NCBI GenBank assembly: GCA_017549765.1
Contig: JAFYNM010000008.1
Span: forward strand, 114,946-178,945
Length of the DNA stretch: 64,000 bases
Origin: Bacteroidales bacterium
GTDB lineage: Bacteria; Bacteroidota; Bacteroidia; Bacteroidales; WCHB1-69
Reading direction: 5' to 3'
Shown piece by piece: positions 36,142 to 44,950 of this stretch. A model generated the notes under the pieces. The model was given only the letters and a program-made list of their open reading frames with translations. It did no database searches and was not told the origin of the DNA. Made by a program: the position numbers and the translations under genes. Numbering within the stretch: position 1 is the first letter of the stretch; each line of letters opens with the position of its first letter.

Positions 36142-36817
36142 TCAGCTTGAAGCCGACGCCGTGAACGTTGATGATCTGGATGGATGCATCTTCTTTGAAC
36201 AGCTTTCTTAACTTGTTGATATATACATCCATGTTTCTGGAATTGTACCAGCTATCGTCGCCCCAGATTTTCTTGAGCGCATAGCCGCGCTCCAGCACGT
36301 CATTCTTCTTTTCAATCAGCAGTTGCAGCAACTCGACCTCGCGGGTGGTGATTTTCTTCTCCACGCCCTGCACGGTCAACAGTTGTCTCTTCTTGTCGAA
36401 TACAATGCTGTCGGTCAACTGGATCAGCCCATTGTCCTCTTCTGTCTGGACGGTCCGGCGCAGCAACGCTTGGATACGTGCCAACAATACGTCCCGAGGG
36501 AATGGCTTGGTGATGTAGTCGTCGCCGCCGATGGACAGACCTTTGATCATGTCCTCCTGTAACGATTTAGCTGTTAAGAAGATGATGGGTATCTTCCGAT
36601 CCACTTTCCGTATCTCCTGGGCAAGGGTGAATCCGTCCATCAAGGGCATCATCACATCGATCAGACAGATATCGTATGTGTTTTGGCAGAATAGTTCGTA
36701 CGCGATCTCGCCATTGGTGGCGTGACTGACCGCATATCCTTTCTCTGTCAGGTAGGCCATTAAGACTTTGGCCAGATTAACGTCATCTTCAGCAAATAAA
36801 ATCTTGATAGGTTCCAT
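36134..36817 (-). CDS. OmpR-family response regulator (RprY-like)
   Basis: The 227-residue protein has a receiver domain with FAEDD at 8-12, phospho-acceptor Asp54 in CLIDVMMP and the Lys in FLTAKS, and a C-terminal winged helix (TTREVELLQLLIEKKNDV, then NMDVYINKLRKLF). It resembles RprY of Bacteroides. The start at 36817 (MEPIKILFAE) is preferred over an upstream ATG because the promoter element lies between them. The partner histidine kinase (RprX type) that often adjoins it is not in this neighbourhood. Confidence 0.9.
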   Translation of the reverse strand: MEPIKILFAEDDVNLAKVLMAYLTEKGYAVSHATNGEIAYELFCQNTYDICLIDVMMPLMDGFTLAQEIRKVDRKIPIIFLTAKSLQEDMIKGLSIGGDDYITKPFPRDVLLARIQALLRRTVQTEEDNGLIQLTDSIVFDKKRQLLTVQGVEKKITTREVELLQLLIEKKNDVLERGYALKKIWGDDSWYNSRNMDVYINKLRKLFKEDASIQIINVHGVGFKLII

Positions 36818-36842
36818 AATTCCAGTCTTTCTAAAGAGAGTG

Positions 36843-36850
36843 CAAATATA
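36843..36850 (-). promoter_or_regulatory. TAnnTTTG promoter element (TATATTTG) for the response regulator
   Basis: Exact minus-strand match 25 bases before the ATG at 36817; it would lie inside the longer frame, which argues against that longer start. Confidence 0.6.
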
Positions 36851-37033
36851 TAAAAATCCTATTATCATCCATTTTTTTTATTTGAATCTTTTGGCTGGGA
36901 AAAACGGGTCATTTCACTCTGTTTTTCTTCTTTGAGCCCCGTTATGGCTCCTGTTTTTTAACAATTAATCGTAAGAGTTATAAAAAAATGAATAAAGCAT
37001 TAAAAAACACTTGACAAATGATTTGTTTTGATG

Positions 37034-37041
37034 TATTTTTG
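37034..37041 (+). promoter_or_regulatory. TAnnTTTG promoter element (TATTTTTG) for the sorting-domain cargo gene
   Basis: Exact match with a TTG 20 bases upstream as a possible -33 element; 65 bases before the ATG at 37107. Confidence 0.65.
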
Positions 37042-37106
37042 CCGAGTCTTTGATGATGAAATGAAACAAGACTTAACCTACTATACTAACTAAAAAAACT
37101 ACTATC

Positions 37107-38651
37107 ATGAAAAAGACAAAGATTTTGATGCAGAGCCTTTTATGTGGGCTGCTGCTGATGGCGGGGGTGGCGGTTTCGCATGGCCAGACGGTTCTCTATG
37201 AGGAGAATATGGGCACGCCGACCTCTGCAACGCTGATTCAAAACTACACAGGATGGCAGAACACGGAGGTCCTTTACATAGGGGACGGGACGTGTGATGT
37301 CAGGACTTCCAGTGCCTCTGCGGGGTACGGACTGGCTTCCGGGGGAGGTAATGTGATGTTGAATGATACAGTCAAGTGGTTCCAGATTTCGGGTATCAGC
37401 ACCCTCGGAGCCAACAGCCCAACCTTGTATTTGGGGTTGAGAAAGACGACATCCGAGGATGGTTCGAACTTGCGTGTGATGGTCTCTGCGGACAGTGTCA
37501 CGTGGATCCCTTTAACCTTGTCCGACTCCTTGCCGGTCGGTACGGGCACATCGGGGTGGTACAGGGTGCACTATAGTGCCCTTCCTGTCGGAGCCCGGCT
37601 TCATCTCCGCTTCTCCAATATGGCGACCTCGGATTACCGGCTCGATGACATCGCGGTGGTGGATGGCGAGGAGCAGACCCTGGAGACAGTGGCCACGCCA
37701 GTCATCACACCGTCGTCAGGGTTGTATTACGAGCCCCAGACGGTTGCGATCGCTTGTGCCACTGATGGTGCGCAGATTTACTATACAACAGACGGATCAA
37801 CGCCTACGGCTGACGGCCCGCTGTTTGGCTCGCCCTTTGTTGTGGACCATTCTTTGACGGTTAAAGCCATGGCTGTGAAAGCGGATATGTATGACAGCGA
37901 CATCTCCACGGTAAATATTCAGATTCAAGATACCAATTCGTTGGTACATTTGCCTTTTGACATATCCACAAACAGCACGGATGCGCACGAGGACATTGCC
38001 ATGATGAGCGGTTTCAGGGGCTACTATCTGGGCAGTTCTTATGCTGATGGCTCAGCGAAGTTCGAAGCTTCCAATGCCGGGCGGGCGGCTCTGGTTGCCC
38101 ATCTGGATGACGCTCCCCAATTCCTCACCTTTGAAATGAAAGGGAAGACGGGTGGGTCTGCTCCCGTTGCCTACGAAGGCATCGAGATGGAAGTGTCCCA
38201 GTCTGCCGATGGCCAGAGTTGGAGTGTGGTAGGGCTGTTCAGCGAGACGGATATTCCTGTGACTGACTATGCCCATATTACCGGCATTGCATTGTCGCCC
38301 GACACGCGCTATCTTAGATGGAAGCTGAACGCCGCGACGAAAGGCAATACCCAGCTGAACAACATTGTCATTACCAAGTATGAGGCACCGACGGATACGA
38401 CAGGAATCCTCGATTACCTCCAAACCCCGGTTGCCTGCTATCCTAACCCGACCAATGGTTCACTGACTGTCTTATATGGCAGCTTGCAGGTCCAGTCCAT
38501 GTCGCTGACCGACATCTGCGGACATGAGGTCCGTTCTTGGTCAGCGCCGGTTCCAAAAACACTCTCGTTGACAGGCATCTCGGAGGGCACGTATGTGCTG
38601 ACCATCGTGACTTCGGAGGGTGAACTGCATACCAAGATTGTTAAGTATTGA
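37107..38651 (+). CDS. T9SS-exported surface protein with chitobiase-like C domain and type A sorting domain
   Basis: The 514-residue protein has a signal peptide (1-27, ending SHGQ), a jelly-roll-like N-terminal region (about 30-190), then a chitobiase/hexosaminidase C-terminal-type Ig domain (about 197-270; TPSSGLYYEPQTV and the hallmark IYYTTDGSTPT). A second beta-sandwich follows. The last about 75 residues form a type A T9SS sorting domain (YPNPTNGSLTV, SLTDICGHEV, GISEGTYVLTI, KIVKY end). It should be exported through the por system in this window and anchored at the cell surface. The ligand is unknown; no catalytic domain was seen. Confidence 0.85.
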   Translation: MKKTKILMQSLLCGLLLMAGVAVSHGQTVLYEENMGTPTSATLIQNYTGWQNTEVLYIGDGTCDVRTSSASAGYGLASGGGNVMLNDTVKWFQISGISTLGANSPTLYLGLRKTTSEDGSNLRVMVSADSVTWIPLTLSDSLPVGTGTSGWYRVHYSALPVGARLHLRFSNMATSDYRLDDIAVVDGEEQTLETVATPVITPSSGLYYEPQTVAIACATDGAQIYYTTDGSTPTADGPLFGSPFVVDHSLTVKAMAVKADMYDSDISTVNIQIQDTNSLVHLPFDISTNSTDAHEDIAMMSGFRGYYLGSSYADGSAKFEASNAGRAALVAHLDDAPQFLTFEMKGKTGGSAPVAYEGIEMEVSQSADGQSWSVVGLFSETDIPVTDYAHITGIALSPDTRYLRWKLNAATKGNTQLNNIVITKYEAPTDTTGILDYLQTPVACYPNPTNGSLTVLYGSLQVQSMSLTDICGHEVRSWSAPVPKTLSLTGISEGTYVLTIVTSEGELHTKIVKY

Positions 38652-38655
38652 TTTT

Positions 38656-38755
38656 GAAGAAGATATGTGGGCGTTGAGGCCGTTTGTACCTAACAGGTAT
38701 TAGCATAGTTGTGAGTTTTTTGTTCGGTCTCACGCCCAGTCTTCTTCTTTTTTTG
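38656..38755 (+). terminator. Large branched terminator hairpin after the cargo gene
   Basis: Three stacked helices are visible: GAAGAAG (38656-38662) with CTTCTTC (38741-38747); TGGGCGT (38668-38674) with ACGCCCA (38732-38738); GAGGCCG (38676-38682) with CGGTCTC (38725-38731, one G-U). The 42-base apical part holds a small hairpin TACCT/AGGTA. Eight T follow. It is far larger than the other terminators here. Confidence 0.65.
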
Positions 38756-38763
38756 TAATTTTG
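38756..38763 (+). promoter_or_regulatory. TAnnTTTG promoter element (TAATTTTG) for the MORN-OstA operon
   Basis: Exact match directly after the terminator T-run and 27 bases before the ATG at 38791. Its -33 region would fall inside the 3' arm of the hairpin. Confidence 0.6.
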
Positions 38764-38790
38764 CAGATTGTTTGAGTAAAATTACAGAGT

Positions 38791-39459
38791 ATGAGAATAT
38801 CAGTCGGCCTCATGGCCATATCCTGTTCGCTCTTCGTCCTTACAGCCTGTACGAAAGAGGAAAAGACATACTATCCGGACGGCCATTTGCAGTCTTCCAT
38901 TCAATATAGAATGGGCAAAGAACATGGCAAGTCGTGCTACTATTACGACAGGCCCAACACGTTGGAAATTGAAGTAGAGATGAAGAAGGGCAAACGCAAT
39001 GGGGAATTTCACCGCTATTTTGAGAACGGAGGACTGGACACCTATTGTGTCTATGAGAACGATACGATTGTAGGTGAGGAGGTCATGTATCTGCCCAACG
39101 GCACGCGTACGCAGGTGTTCACCTATAAGAATGGCAAACGGAATGGACCGCATATCGCTTACCATATCAACGGCGAGGTCAAGATTGAAGGTGGTTTCAA
39201 AGACGACATGTTTGACGGTCAGTGGATTTACTATGATGAACGAGGCGTTGTCGTTGGTGAAGGTGCTTTTAAAAGTGGTCGGGGCGATGTGCTATTTTAC
39301 GATCAGACTGGCCACAAGGCCCGTCTCACGCATTATGAAAACAACAAGAAAGACGGGAAGGAGATCTATTACAATCCCGATGGTTCTGTCTATAAAGAGA
39401 TTCTGTTCAAACAAGACCGGATTATTTCCCAGACGGTGGATACTACCCAGAAGCAGTAA
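38791..39459 (+). CDS. MORN/YwqK-repeat lipoprotein
   Basis: The 222-residue protein has a lipobox VLTAC with Cys at 20. From about 30 to the end it is built of roughly eight hairpin repeats with the pattern Y-x-N/D-G-x-x-x-G (YYPDGHLQSSI, MKKGKRNGEFHRYFENGG, YKNGKRNGPHIAYHINGE, GGFKDDMFDGQWIYYDERG). It shares this repeat with the protein at 33540-34130 but is longer and lipid-anchored. The stop codon overlaps the ATG of the OstA-like gene, so translation is coupled and a role in LPS or envelope assembly is plausible. Confidence 0.8.
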   Translation: MRISVGLMAISCSLFVLTACTKEEKTYYPDGHLQSSIQYRMGKEHGKSCYYYDRPNTLEIEVEMKKGKRNGEFHRYFENGGLDTYCVYENDTIVGEEVMYLPNGTRTQVFTYKNGKRNGPHIAYHINGEVKIEGGFKDDMFDGQWIYYDERGVVVGEGAFKSGRGDVLFYDQTGHKARLTHYENNKKDGKEIYYNPDGSVYKEILFKQDRIISQTVDTTQKQ

Positions 39460-41003
39460 TGCGCCCCTTTGTTCGTCTCATATTAGTTGTAGCTGCTTTT
39501 TTTCTCTCCATAGTGCAGTTGCCGGCACAGAATCGTATCAAGTATCGTGCCGATATGGGCTATTATGATGAGAATGTGATGCCTGGCGCTCAGCGTCTCA
39601 TCGGGCATGTGGCCTTCTCCCAAGACAACATCAGAGGCTATTGCGATAGCGCCTATCTGTTTGAGAGAGAGAACTATATTATAGCTTATGGGGACAAGGT
39701 CAAGATTTATGTCGGCGACTCCGTGAGGTTGTATGGCTATCGGGTTTACTACGATGGCAATGCCAAGGTGGTCTCTATCGCCTCCGATGTGAGGCTCGAG
39801 AAAGGCAAAGCCTTTCTGGTCACGGACAGCATGACGTATGACATGAACCGGGATGTGGGGTACTATCTCACGGGCGGGACCATCATTAACGAAACGGATA
39901 CCTTAATCAGCAAGTTGGGGCATTATTACACCAAGACTGACGATGCATATGTTTCGTATGATGTGATTGTCAAAAACGAGACCTATACGATGGACTGTGA
40001 TTCTCTGCGTTACAATTCCGTGCAGAAGATAGTGTACTTTATCTCGCCCACTCAGCTGTGTTCAGACAAACAGGATGGCTATACGGAAGGAGGTTGGTAT
40101 GATACGGAGAATGACATCTCCATGCTGGTGGGCCATGTTTGGATGCAGCAAGAGCATCAAACGATCAAGGGGGACAGCATCTATTACAACCGTTATCAGC
40201 ATGTGAGTCGCGCCTGGAACCATGTGGAGGTGGTCGATACAATCCAGAACTATGTACTCCGCGGGCATTATGTGGAGTATCATGACAAGGGAGGCATCTC
40301 CACCGCCACCGACAGCGCCCTGTTGATCTTGATAGACAATGGCGACTCTCTTTATCTGCATGCTGACACTCTGAAGTTATACACCAACGAGGATCAGGAA
40401 GCGCAACTGGCTTTGGCATACTATCATACGAAATTCTACCGCCATGACATCCAAGGTGCCTGCGATTCCATGAGTTGCGTGGTTACGGATACTACCATTT
40501 ATCTGTATTACAATCCAGTGGTCTGGTCTGATGACTATCAGATGACGGCAGACACCATTTATGCATTCAAGGTGGACTCAACCCATAGCTGTGTCAAACT
40601 CTGCAAGTCGGCATTCTTGGTCGGGAGTCTATATCAGAATACGGAATTCAACCAAGTGAAGGGGGTGAATATCACAGGCTTTATCGAGGATAAGAAGTTG
40701 TATCAAGTGGATATAGACAACAATGCGGAGTGTATCTATTACGTGCAGGAAGAGGACAGTTCATTGATAGGGATCAATACCTCCATTACGAGCAAGATGC
40801 GTATCATGCTGGAAGATAATAAGGTCCAGCAGATTCGTTTTTATGACAAGCCGGATGGCAAGATATATCCTGATGCTCAGTTTGAAAACAAAAGCCGAAA
40901 ACTGGCGGATTTCAGGTGGTTGGATTTATACCGTCCGCGCAAAACGGAGGACTTGTTTGTCTATCCTATACCTCGGGAGAAGGGTTCTGAGGGGCAGGAG
41001 TAG
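39459..41003 (+). CDS. OstA/LptA-like LPS transport protein
   Basis: The 514-residue protein has a signal peptide (1-24, ending LPAQ). The remainder is a repeating beta pattern with paired strands such as GHVAFSQDNIRGYCDSAYLF and GHVWMQQEHQTIKGDSIYYN, the jelly-roll strand repeat of the OstA/LptA/LptD N-terminal domain. Members carry LPS across the periplasm to the outer membrane. It is longer than LptA and lacks the LptD barrel, matching the two-repeat OstA-like form of Bacteroidota. The 3' end overlaps the convergent O-antigen ligase gene by 38 bases. Confidence 0.8.
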   Translation: MRPFVRLILVVAAFFLSIVQLPAQNRIKYRADMGYYDENVMPGAQRLIGHVAFSQDNIRGYCDSAYLFERENYIIAYGDKVKIYVGDSVRLYGYRVYYDGNAKVVSIASDVRLEKGKAFLVTDSMTYDMNRDVGYYLTGGTIINETDTLISKLGHYYTKTDDAYVSYDVIVKNETYTMDCDSLRYNSVQKIVYFISPTQLCSDKQDGYTEGGWYDTENDISMLVGHVWMQQEHQTIKGDSIYYNRYQHVSRAWNHVEVVDTIQNYVLRGHYVEYHDKGGISTATDSALLILIDNGDSLYLHADTLKLYTNEDQEAQLALAYYHTKFYRHDIQGACDSMSCVVTDTTIYLYYNPVVWSDDYQMTADTIYAFKVDSTHSCVKLCKSAFLVGSLYQNTEFNQVKGVNITGFIEDKKLYQVDIDNNAECIYYVQEEDSSLIGINTSITSKMRIMLEDNKVQQIRFYDKPDGKIYPDAQFENKSRKLADFRWLDLYRPRKTEDLFVYPIPREKGSEGQE

Positions 41004-42303
41004 CATCGGAAGTCTCTTCGGATGGCCCCAAGTTGAATTCCAAGGTCTGTTTGGGAATCCTCAAGAATAGAAGCACATACATGATGGCGATGAATGTCGC
41101 GCCCATCTTGCGTTCAAACATACTCTCCACGCACAGGTTTCCGATGACAAGCAGACCGAAGGTGAAGTAGAGGATGTCGCGTTTTCTTATACTATAAACA
41201 ATAGGGAATAGGCAGTAAGCCAGCACAATCAGCAGACCGAGGAGCCCCGTGGAGGCCAGTGCTTGGAGCCATTGGTTGTGGGCGTTATAGTGGTGTCCCA
41301 CGAGGTTTTGATAGCCGTTTGCTTCCGCATTTTGAATCAGGTCGTCGGTCAGATCGCCAGTGCCCGTGCCCAGCAGATGGTTGTCGGTTGCCACTTCCCA
41401 GGCGCAGCGCCAGACGGTCAGCCGGACGCCGCTGCTGGTATAGGCATATGGGCTGTTGACCTCATAGTTGCGGATGTCTGTCCATGCAGCGCGCATTCTC
41501 AAGAACGGGGTGGCGTGGAACTGATAGAGGAGGAGGCCAAATAAAAAGTTGACGGAGATGAATACTCCCAGTCCGACCAGGCGGCTCTTCCATGTGCCGG
41601 CCAGGAAAAATACCCAGACAAGACAGAGAGCCAAGAGGATGAGCAGGCCTGCTTTGGAGCTGCTGCTGATGACGGCGATATAGAGATAGGCAATCAGGAC
41701 TCCGTAGATAATCTTGATGCCAAGAGCCAATTGTTTTCTACGTAGTTTCCAATCGTATAGCATCAGGAAGATGGTGCAGGACATGTAAAGGGACAGATAG
41801 GAGGGGTGGTGATGTGCCGAGATGTGATGGTAGAAGGAGAAATCGTGTTCTCCACTCTTGAGGCAGCAGACCATAGCGTCTCCGAAGATGAAGAAGGAGG
41901 TGAAGATGGTGGAGATGGTGAAGAGAACCAATAGGATGCGGGTTCTCTCACGGGTGAGAAGAGTGGAAGGGTAGGTCAGCAGGAAGAGCGGGGCGGCGAG
42001 AAACCAAACATAAGTTTCCACGGAAGCCAGCGCGTGCATCTTGTTGGAAGAGATCAGCAATCCGAAAAGAGGGAGAAAGAAGACTGCAGCCGACAAGATA
42101 AACACCATGGTGGATTGGTGGTCTTTCACGTTCATCCATTTCTCCTTCCAATTCCATTCCCAGAACCAGTTGAGGAGCATAAGGATGGCGATGGGGACAG
42201 ACAATGCTTGGGTGAAAGGTAATGTCACTACCGACAACATCATCAGGACATAGAAGATGTTGAAGTGCCGGTTTTGGGAGAAAAGGATGTTCAAAGGGTT
42301 CAT
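40966..42303 (-). CDS. O-antigen ligase/polymerase family membrane protein (Wzy_C)
   Basis: The 445-residue protein has about ten to twelve hydrophobic membrane segments. A long periplasmic loop between about 270 and 340 holds the family pattern W-x-A-W-x-x-I and the LGTGTGD...VGHHYNAHNQWLQALASTGLLG segment, with the Arg and the His typical of WaaL/Wzy_C enzymes. Such proteins either polymerise O-units or ligate O-antigen to lipid A core; which one cannot be told. It overlaps the upstream ATP-grasp gene by 4 bases (ATGA). Confidence 0.85.
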   Translation of the reverse strand: MNPLNILFSQNRHFNIFYVLMMLSVVTLPFTQALSVPIAILMLLNWFWEWNWKEKWMNVKDHQSTMVFILSAAVFFLPLFGLLISSNKMHALASVETYVWFLAAPLFLLTYPSTLLTRERTRILLVLFTISTIFTSFFIFGDAMVCCLKSGEHDFSFYHHISAHHHPSYLSLYMSCTIFLMLYDWKLRRKQLALGIKIIYGVLIAYLYIAVISSSSKAGLLILLALCLVWVFFLAGTWKSRLVGLGVFISVNFLFGLLLYQFHATPFLRMRAAWTDIRNYEVNSPYAYTSSGVRLTVWRCAWEVATDNHLLGTGTGDLTDDLIQNAEANGYQNLVGHHYNAHNQWLQALASTGLLGLLIVLAYCLFPIVYSIRKRDILYFTFGLLVIGNLCVESMFERKMGATFIAIMYVLLFLRIPKQTLEFNLGPSEETSDATPAPQNPSPEV

Positions 42304-43223
42304 GATAGGATGGTTTGAGTCAATAATTGTCCCATTTCCTGCTTGAACAGGTCGGTGCCATAGGGCTTGTATCCTCCAGCGGGAGTGAAGGTCATCTCTC
42401 CGAAAATGGGTTGATTGTGTAGGATATAGTAGTCGATGCGGACCAGGGGAAAGGGTTTTGCGAGTGTCTGGGCGGCGTTGAGCAGTTCGGGGAGGATGGC
42501 AGGGCGGGGGAGCACCTCTTCTGCCCGGACAGGGCGGGGATTATAGTCGGCGCGCACCTGCCAGTCGGGATCCAGGAGTGTTTTGACAGGCTTTGGTCCT
42601 TGGGTGGGCTCGCAGGTCAAGATGGCCCGTACCTGGCCTCCGATGCAGTATAGTTTGTAGTCGATGAGTCCATGGGGGTTCTCCGGCTGCTGTAGCAATT
42701 GCTCAGCAGTCACCTTGGGCTTGATGCCAAGGTAGTGGAACTCCGCAGTGGTCAGCCCGAAGGGTTCGTCGAAGGCCTGCCGTAGGGCTTGTGTCACCTC
42801 TTGTCGGTTGGCTTTCTGCTTGTCGTGGATCACGATGTTGCTGTGACAGCCGTTGTTGGGTTTCAAGATGAAGGAGTCGGGGAGGGCGTCCCATTGGATG
42901 TCGGCGGGGTCCTCGTAAACGGCATACAGCTTGTTGAGATGGTCGGCCAGACCGCATTGGGCTACATAGTCGCGCACTGCGTACTTGTCCGACAGTGTGG
43001 TCCATGCCGTGGTGTCTCCGTAGAGTTTGAGCCACTGGATCCATTCTGTCAGCGTCGTGGGATTGTCCAGAGGCAGTGGACGTTTGCAAATGTGGCGGTA
43101 GTGCAGGCTGACAGCCTCTTCCCGATCGGTCAGGGCCAGCCGTCTGCGATAGTTCTTGCTCGCAAAATGCAGGTCGTCGCATAGGCGCTGCCAGAGTGGA
43201 TATGTGGTCTTCGCGTTTTTCAT
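42300..43223 (-). CDS. TupA-like ATP-grasp protein
   Basis: The 307-residue protein matches the TupA-like ATP-grasp family found in polysaccharide clusters: [18 protein letters not shown] as an ATP-grasp lysine segment, [19 protein letters not shown] in the centre and [10 protein letters not shown]...[12 protein letters not shown] as the metal-binding end. These are thought to add amino-acid-like groups to teichuronic acid, capsule or O-antigen. Its overlaps with trmD (4 bases) and with the O-antigen ligase gene (4 bases) show one message, and support a job on surface sugars. Confidence 0.8.
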   Translation of the reverse strand: MKNAKTTYPLWQRLCDDLHFASKNYRRRLALTDREEAVSLHYRHICKRPLPLDNPTTLTEWIQWLKLYGDTTAWTTLSDKYAVRDYVAQCGLADHLNKLYAVYEDPADIQWDALPDSFILKPNNGCHSNIVIHDKQKANRQEVTQALRQAFDEPFGLTTAEFHYLGIKPKVTAEQLLQQPENPHGLIDYKLYCIGGQVRAILTCEPTQGPKPVKTLLDPDWQVRADYNPRPVRAEEVLPRPAILPELLNAAQTLAKPFPLVRIDYYILHNQPIFGEMTFTPAGGYKPYGTDLFKQEMGQLLTQTILS

Positions 43224-43903
43224 TCTTCGTTATGCAGCAGGTCGGGACGACGTTCTTGGGTTCTCTTGAGGCGTTGTTCCATCTTCCAGTCGGCGATGAG
43301 CTTGTCGTTGCCGGAGAGCAGCACGTCGGGGACGCGATGGCCGCGGAAATCGGCGGGACGGGTATAGACAGGAGCGGAGAGCAGATCGTCTTGGAAGGAA
43401 TCGGTGAGGGCGGAGGTGCCGTCGCTGATGACTCCGGGGATGACGCGTGCCAGGGCGTCGGTGATGACCATGGCCGCCAACTCGCCACCCGACAGTACAT
43501 AGTCGCCAATGCTCAGGTCCTCCGTGATATAGAGCTCACGAACCCTTTCGTCAACCCCTTTATAGTGACCGCACAGCAGGATGATGTTCTGCAACATGGA
43601 CATGGAATTGGCCTTGTGCTGGTTGAACTGCTGACCGTCGGGTGCCATCAGGTAGATGGCGTCATAAGTGCGCTCCGACTGCAGCTGTTCGATGCAGCGG
43701 GCGATGGGTTCCACCATCATCACCATGCCGGCACCGCCCCCGAAGGGATAGTCGTCGGCCCGATGGTGCTTGTCGTAGGTGTAGTCGCGGATGTTGTGGG
43801 TGTGCACCTCCAAGTACTGCTTGTCGATGGCCCTCTTGAGAATGGAGCAACCAAGCACACCCTCAAACATCTCCGGGAAAAGTGTCAAAATATCAATACG
43901 CAT
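43220..43903 (-). CDS. trmD: tRNA (guanine-37-N1)-methyltransferase
   Basis: TrmD methylates G37 next to the anticodon of tRNAs reading CUN, CCN and CGG. The 227-residue SPOUT enzyme opens [13 protein letters not shown] and has the trefoil-knot motifs [12 protein letters not shown] and [13 protein letters not shown], with [11 protein letters not shown] for SAM binding. The tRNA-Leu(GAG) in this window has G at 37, a fitting substrate. It starts 2 bases before the methyltransferase stop upstream in the same operon. Confidence 0.96.
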   Translation of the reverse strand: MRIDILTLFPEMFEGVLGCSILKRAIDKQYLEVHTHNIRDYTYDKHHRADDYPFGGGAGMVMMVEPIARCIEQLQSERTYDAIYLMAPDGQQFNQHKANSMSMLQNIILLCGHYKGVDERVRELYITEDLSIGDYVLSGGELAAMVITDALARVIPGVISDGTSALTDSFQDDLLSAPVYTRPADFRGHRVPDVLLSGNDKLIADWKMEQRLKRTQERRPDLLHNEE

Positions 43904-43905
43904 GG

Positions 43906-44556
43906 TTATAGTTTTTCAATCATCATAATGCCGTCCCGGAAGGGAAGCAGTAGGTTGCGGACACGCGGGTCTTCCTGCACCTGCCGGTTGAAGTCGGTGA
44001 TGGCCTGCGTGTCTTTGTCGTTGTGGGCAATGGTATGGACGACCTTGCCGTTCCATAAGGTGTTGTCGGCCAGGATGAAACCGCCTTGGCGGACCTTGGG
44101 CAGCAAGGCTTCGTAGTAGATGGTGTAGTCCTCCTTGTCGGCATCGAGGAAGACGAGGTCCCAGCGGTAGTCGAGACGATCGATGAGCTCCCGGGCGTCT
44201 CCCATGTGCAGGTGCAGCTGGTCACGGCGGTCAGCCTGGGCGAAATAATCGCGGATACGGTCCTCGTACTCCTCATTCATCTCGATGGTGTGTAACTCTC
44301 CGTCCGGGAGAAGACCTTCGCTCAAGCAGATGGACGAATAGCCTGTGAAGGTGCCGACCTCCAAAATGTAGCGAGGACGCATCATGGTCGCGATAAAGCG
44401 GAGAAACAGGCCCTGCAACTGTCCGGACAGCATCCTCGGATTGAGAGTCTCCAGATGTGTCTGACGGTTCAGGCGGTACAGCAACTCGCTCTCCGGCGTG
44501 CTGTGTTCTTCGCAATACGCCTCGATATCCTGTGCTATGAGGTCGAAGGTGGACAT
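43906..44556 (-). CDS. SAM-dependent O-methyltransferase (CCoAOMT-like)
   Basis: The 216-residue protein is a class I methyltransferase with the motif [12 protein letters not shown] near 63-73, the acidic end of strand 2 ([11 protein letters not shown]) and the metal-binding [12 protein letters not shown] plus [11 protein letters not shown] characteristic of caffeoyl-CoA and catechol O-methyltransferase relatives. The substrate is unknown. Its ATG overlaps the xseB stop by one base (TAATG). Confidence 0.88.
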   Translation of the reverse strand: MSTFDLIAQDIEAYCEEHSTPESELLYRLNRQTHLETLNPRMLSGQLQGLFLRFIATMMRPRYILEVGTFTGYSSICLSEGLLPDGELHTIEMNEEYEDRIRDYFAQADRRDQLHLHMGDARELIDRLDYRWDLVFLDADKEDYTIYYEALLPKVRQGGFILADNTLWNGKVVHTIAHNDKDTQAITDFNRQVQEDPRVRNLLLPFRDGIMMIEKL

Positions 44557-44753
44557 TATTCGTTTAATTCAGCAATGGTCTTGTTCACTTCTTCCTCCGT
44601 CTTGGTCAGCTTGTCTTTGCAGATCTTGATAAGCTGGGAGGCCTTTTTGATGTTGTCGGAGAGCTCGTCCACGGAGATGTCGGCATTTTCCATTTTATGT
44701 ACGATCTCCTGGAGTTGTTCAAAAGCCTCGGTGTAGGTTATTTCCTTTGCCAT
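44556..44753 (-). CDS. xseB: Exodeoxyribonuclease VII small subunit
   Basis: XseB binds the XseA large subunit to form a single-strand DNA exonuclease. The start at 44753 (MAKEITYTEAF) gives 65 residues, the normal size; the open frame runs further upstream but lies outside the promoter. Family marks are EQLQEIVHKMENADISVDEL and the helical C-terminus LIKICKDKLTKTEEEV. XseA is not in the window, so the subunits are encoded apart or further left is not the case here. Confidence 0.93.
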   Translation of the reverse strand: MAKEITYTEAFEQLQEIVHKMENADISVDELSDNIKKASQLIKICKDKLTKTEEEVNKTIAELNE

Positions 44754-44826
44754 AGTCAGTTGTTTTAGTGTGCATGCACAGAATGCCGGAGCAGAGTACG
44801 CTTTGGTCATTCTGTAAATCACACCG

Positions 44827-44834
44827 CAAAAATA
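44827..44834 (-). promoter_or_regulatory. TAnnTTTG promoter element (TATTTTTG) for the xseB-trmD-O-antigen operon
   Basis: Exact minus-strand match 73 bases before the xseB ATG, which also excludes the longer upstream start. Confidence 0.6.
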
Positions 44835-44917
44835 ACAAAAAAACAGATAGGGGTAGTCCACAATTTCAAGCACGAATGGGCTCTTCTTTTTTTTCGCTGG
44901 GTTACAATAAATTTTGT

Positions 44918-44925
44918 TACTTTTG
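44918..44925 (+). promoter_or_regulatory. TAnnTTTG promoter element (TACTTTTG) for the paired secreted genes
   Basis: Exact match 25 bases before the ATG at 44951. Confidence 0.65.
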
Positions 44926-44950
44926 CCGTTTATCCTATATTGTTCTAAAA

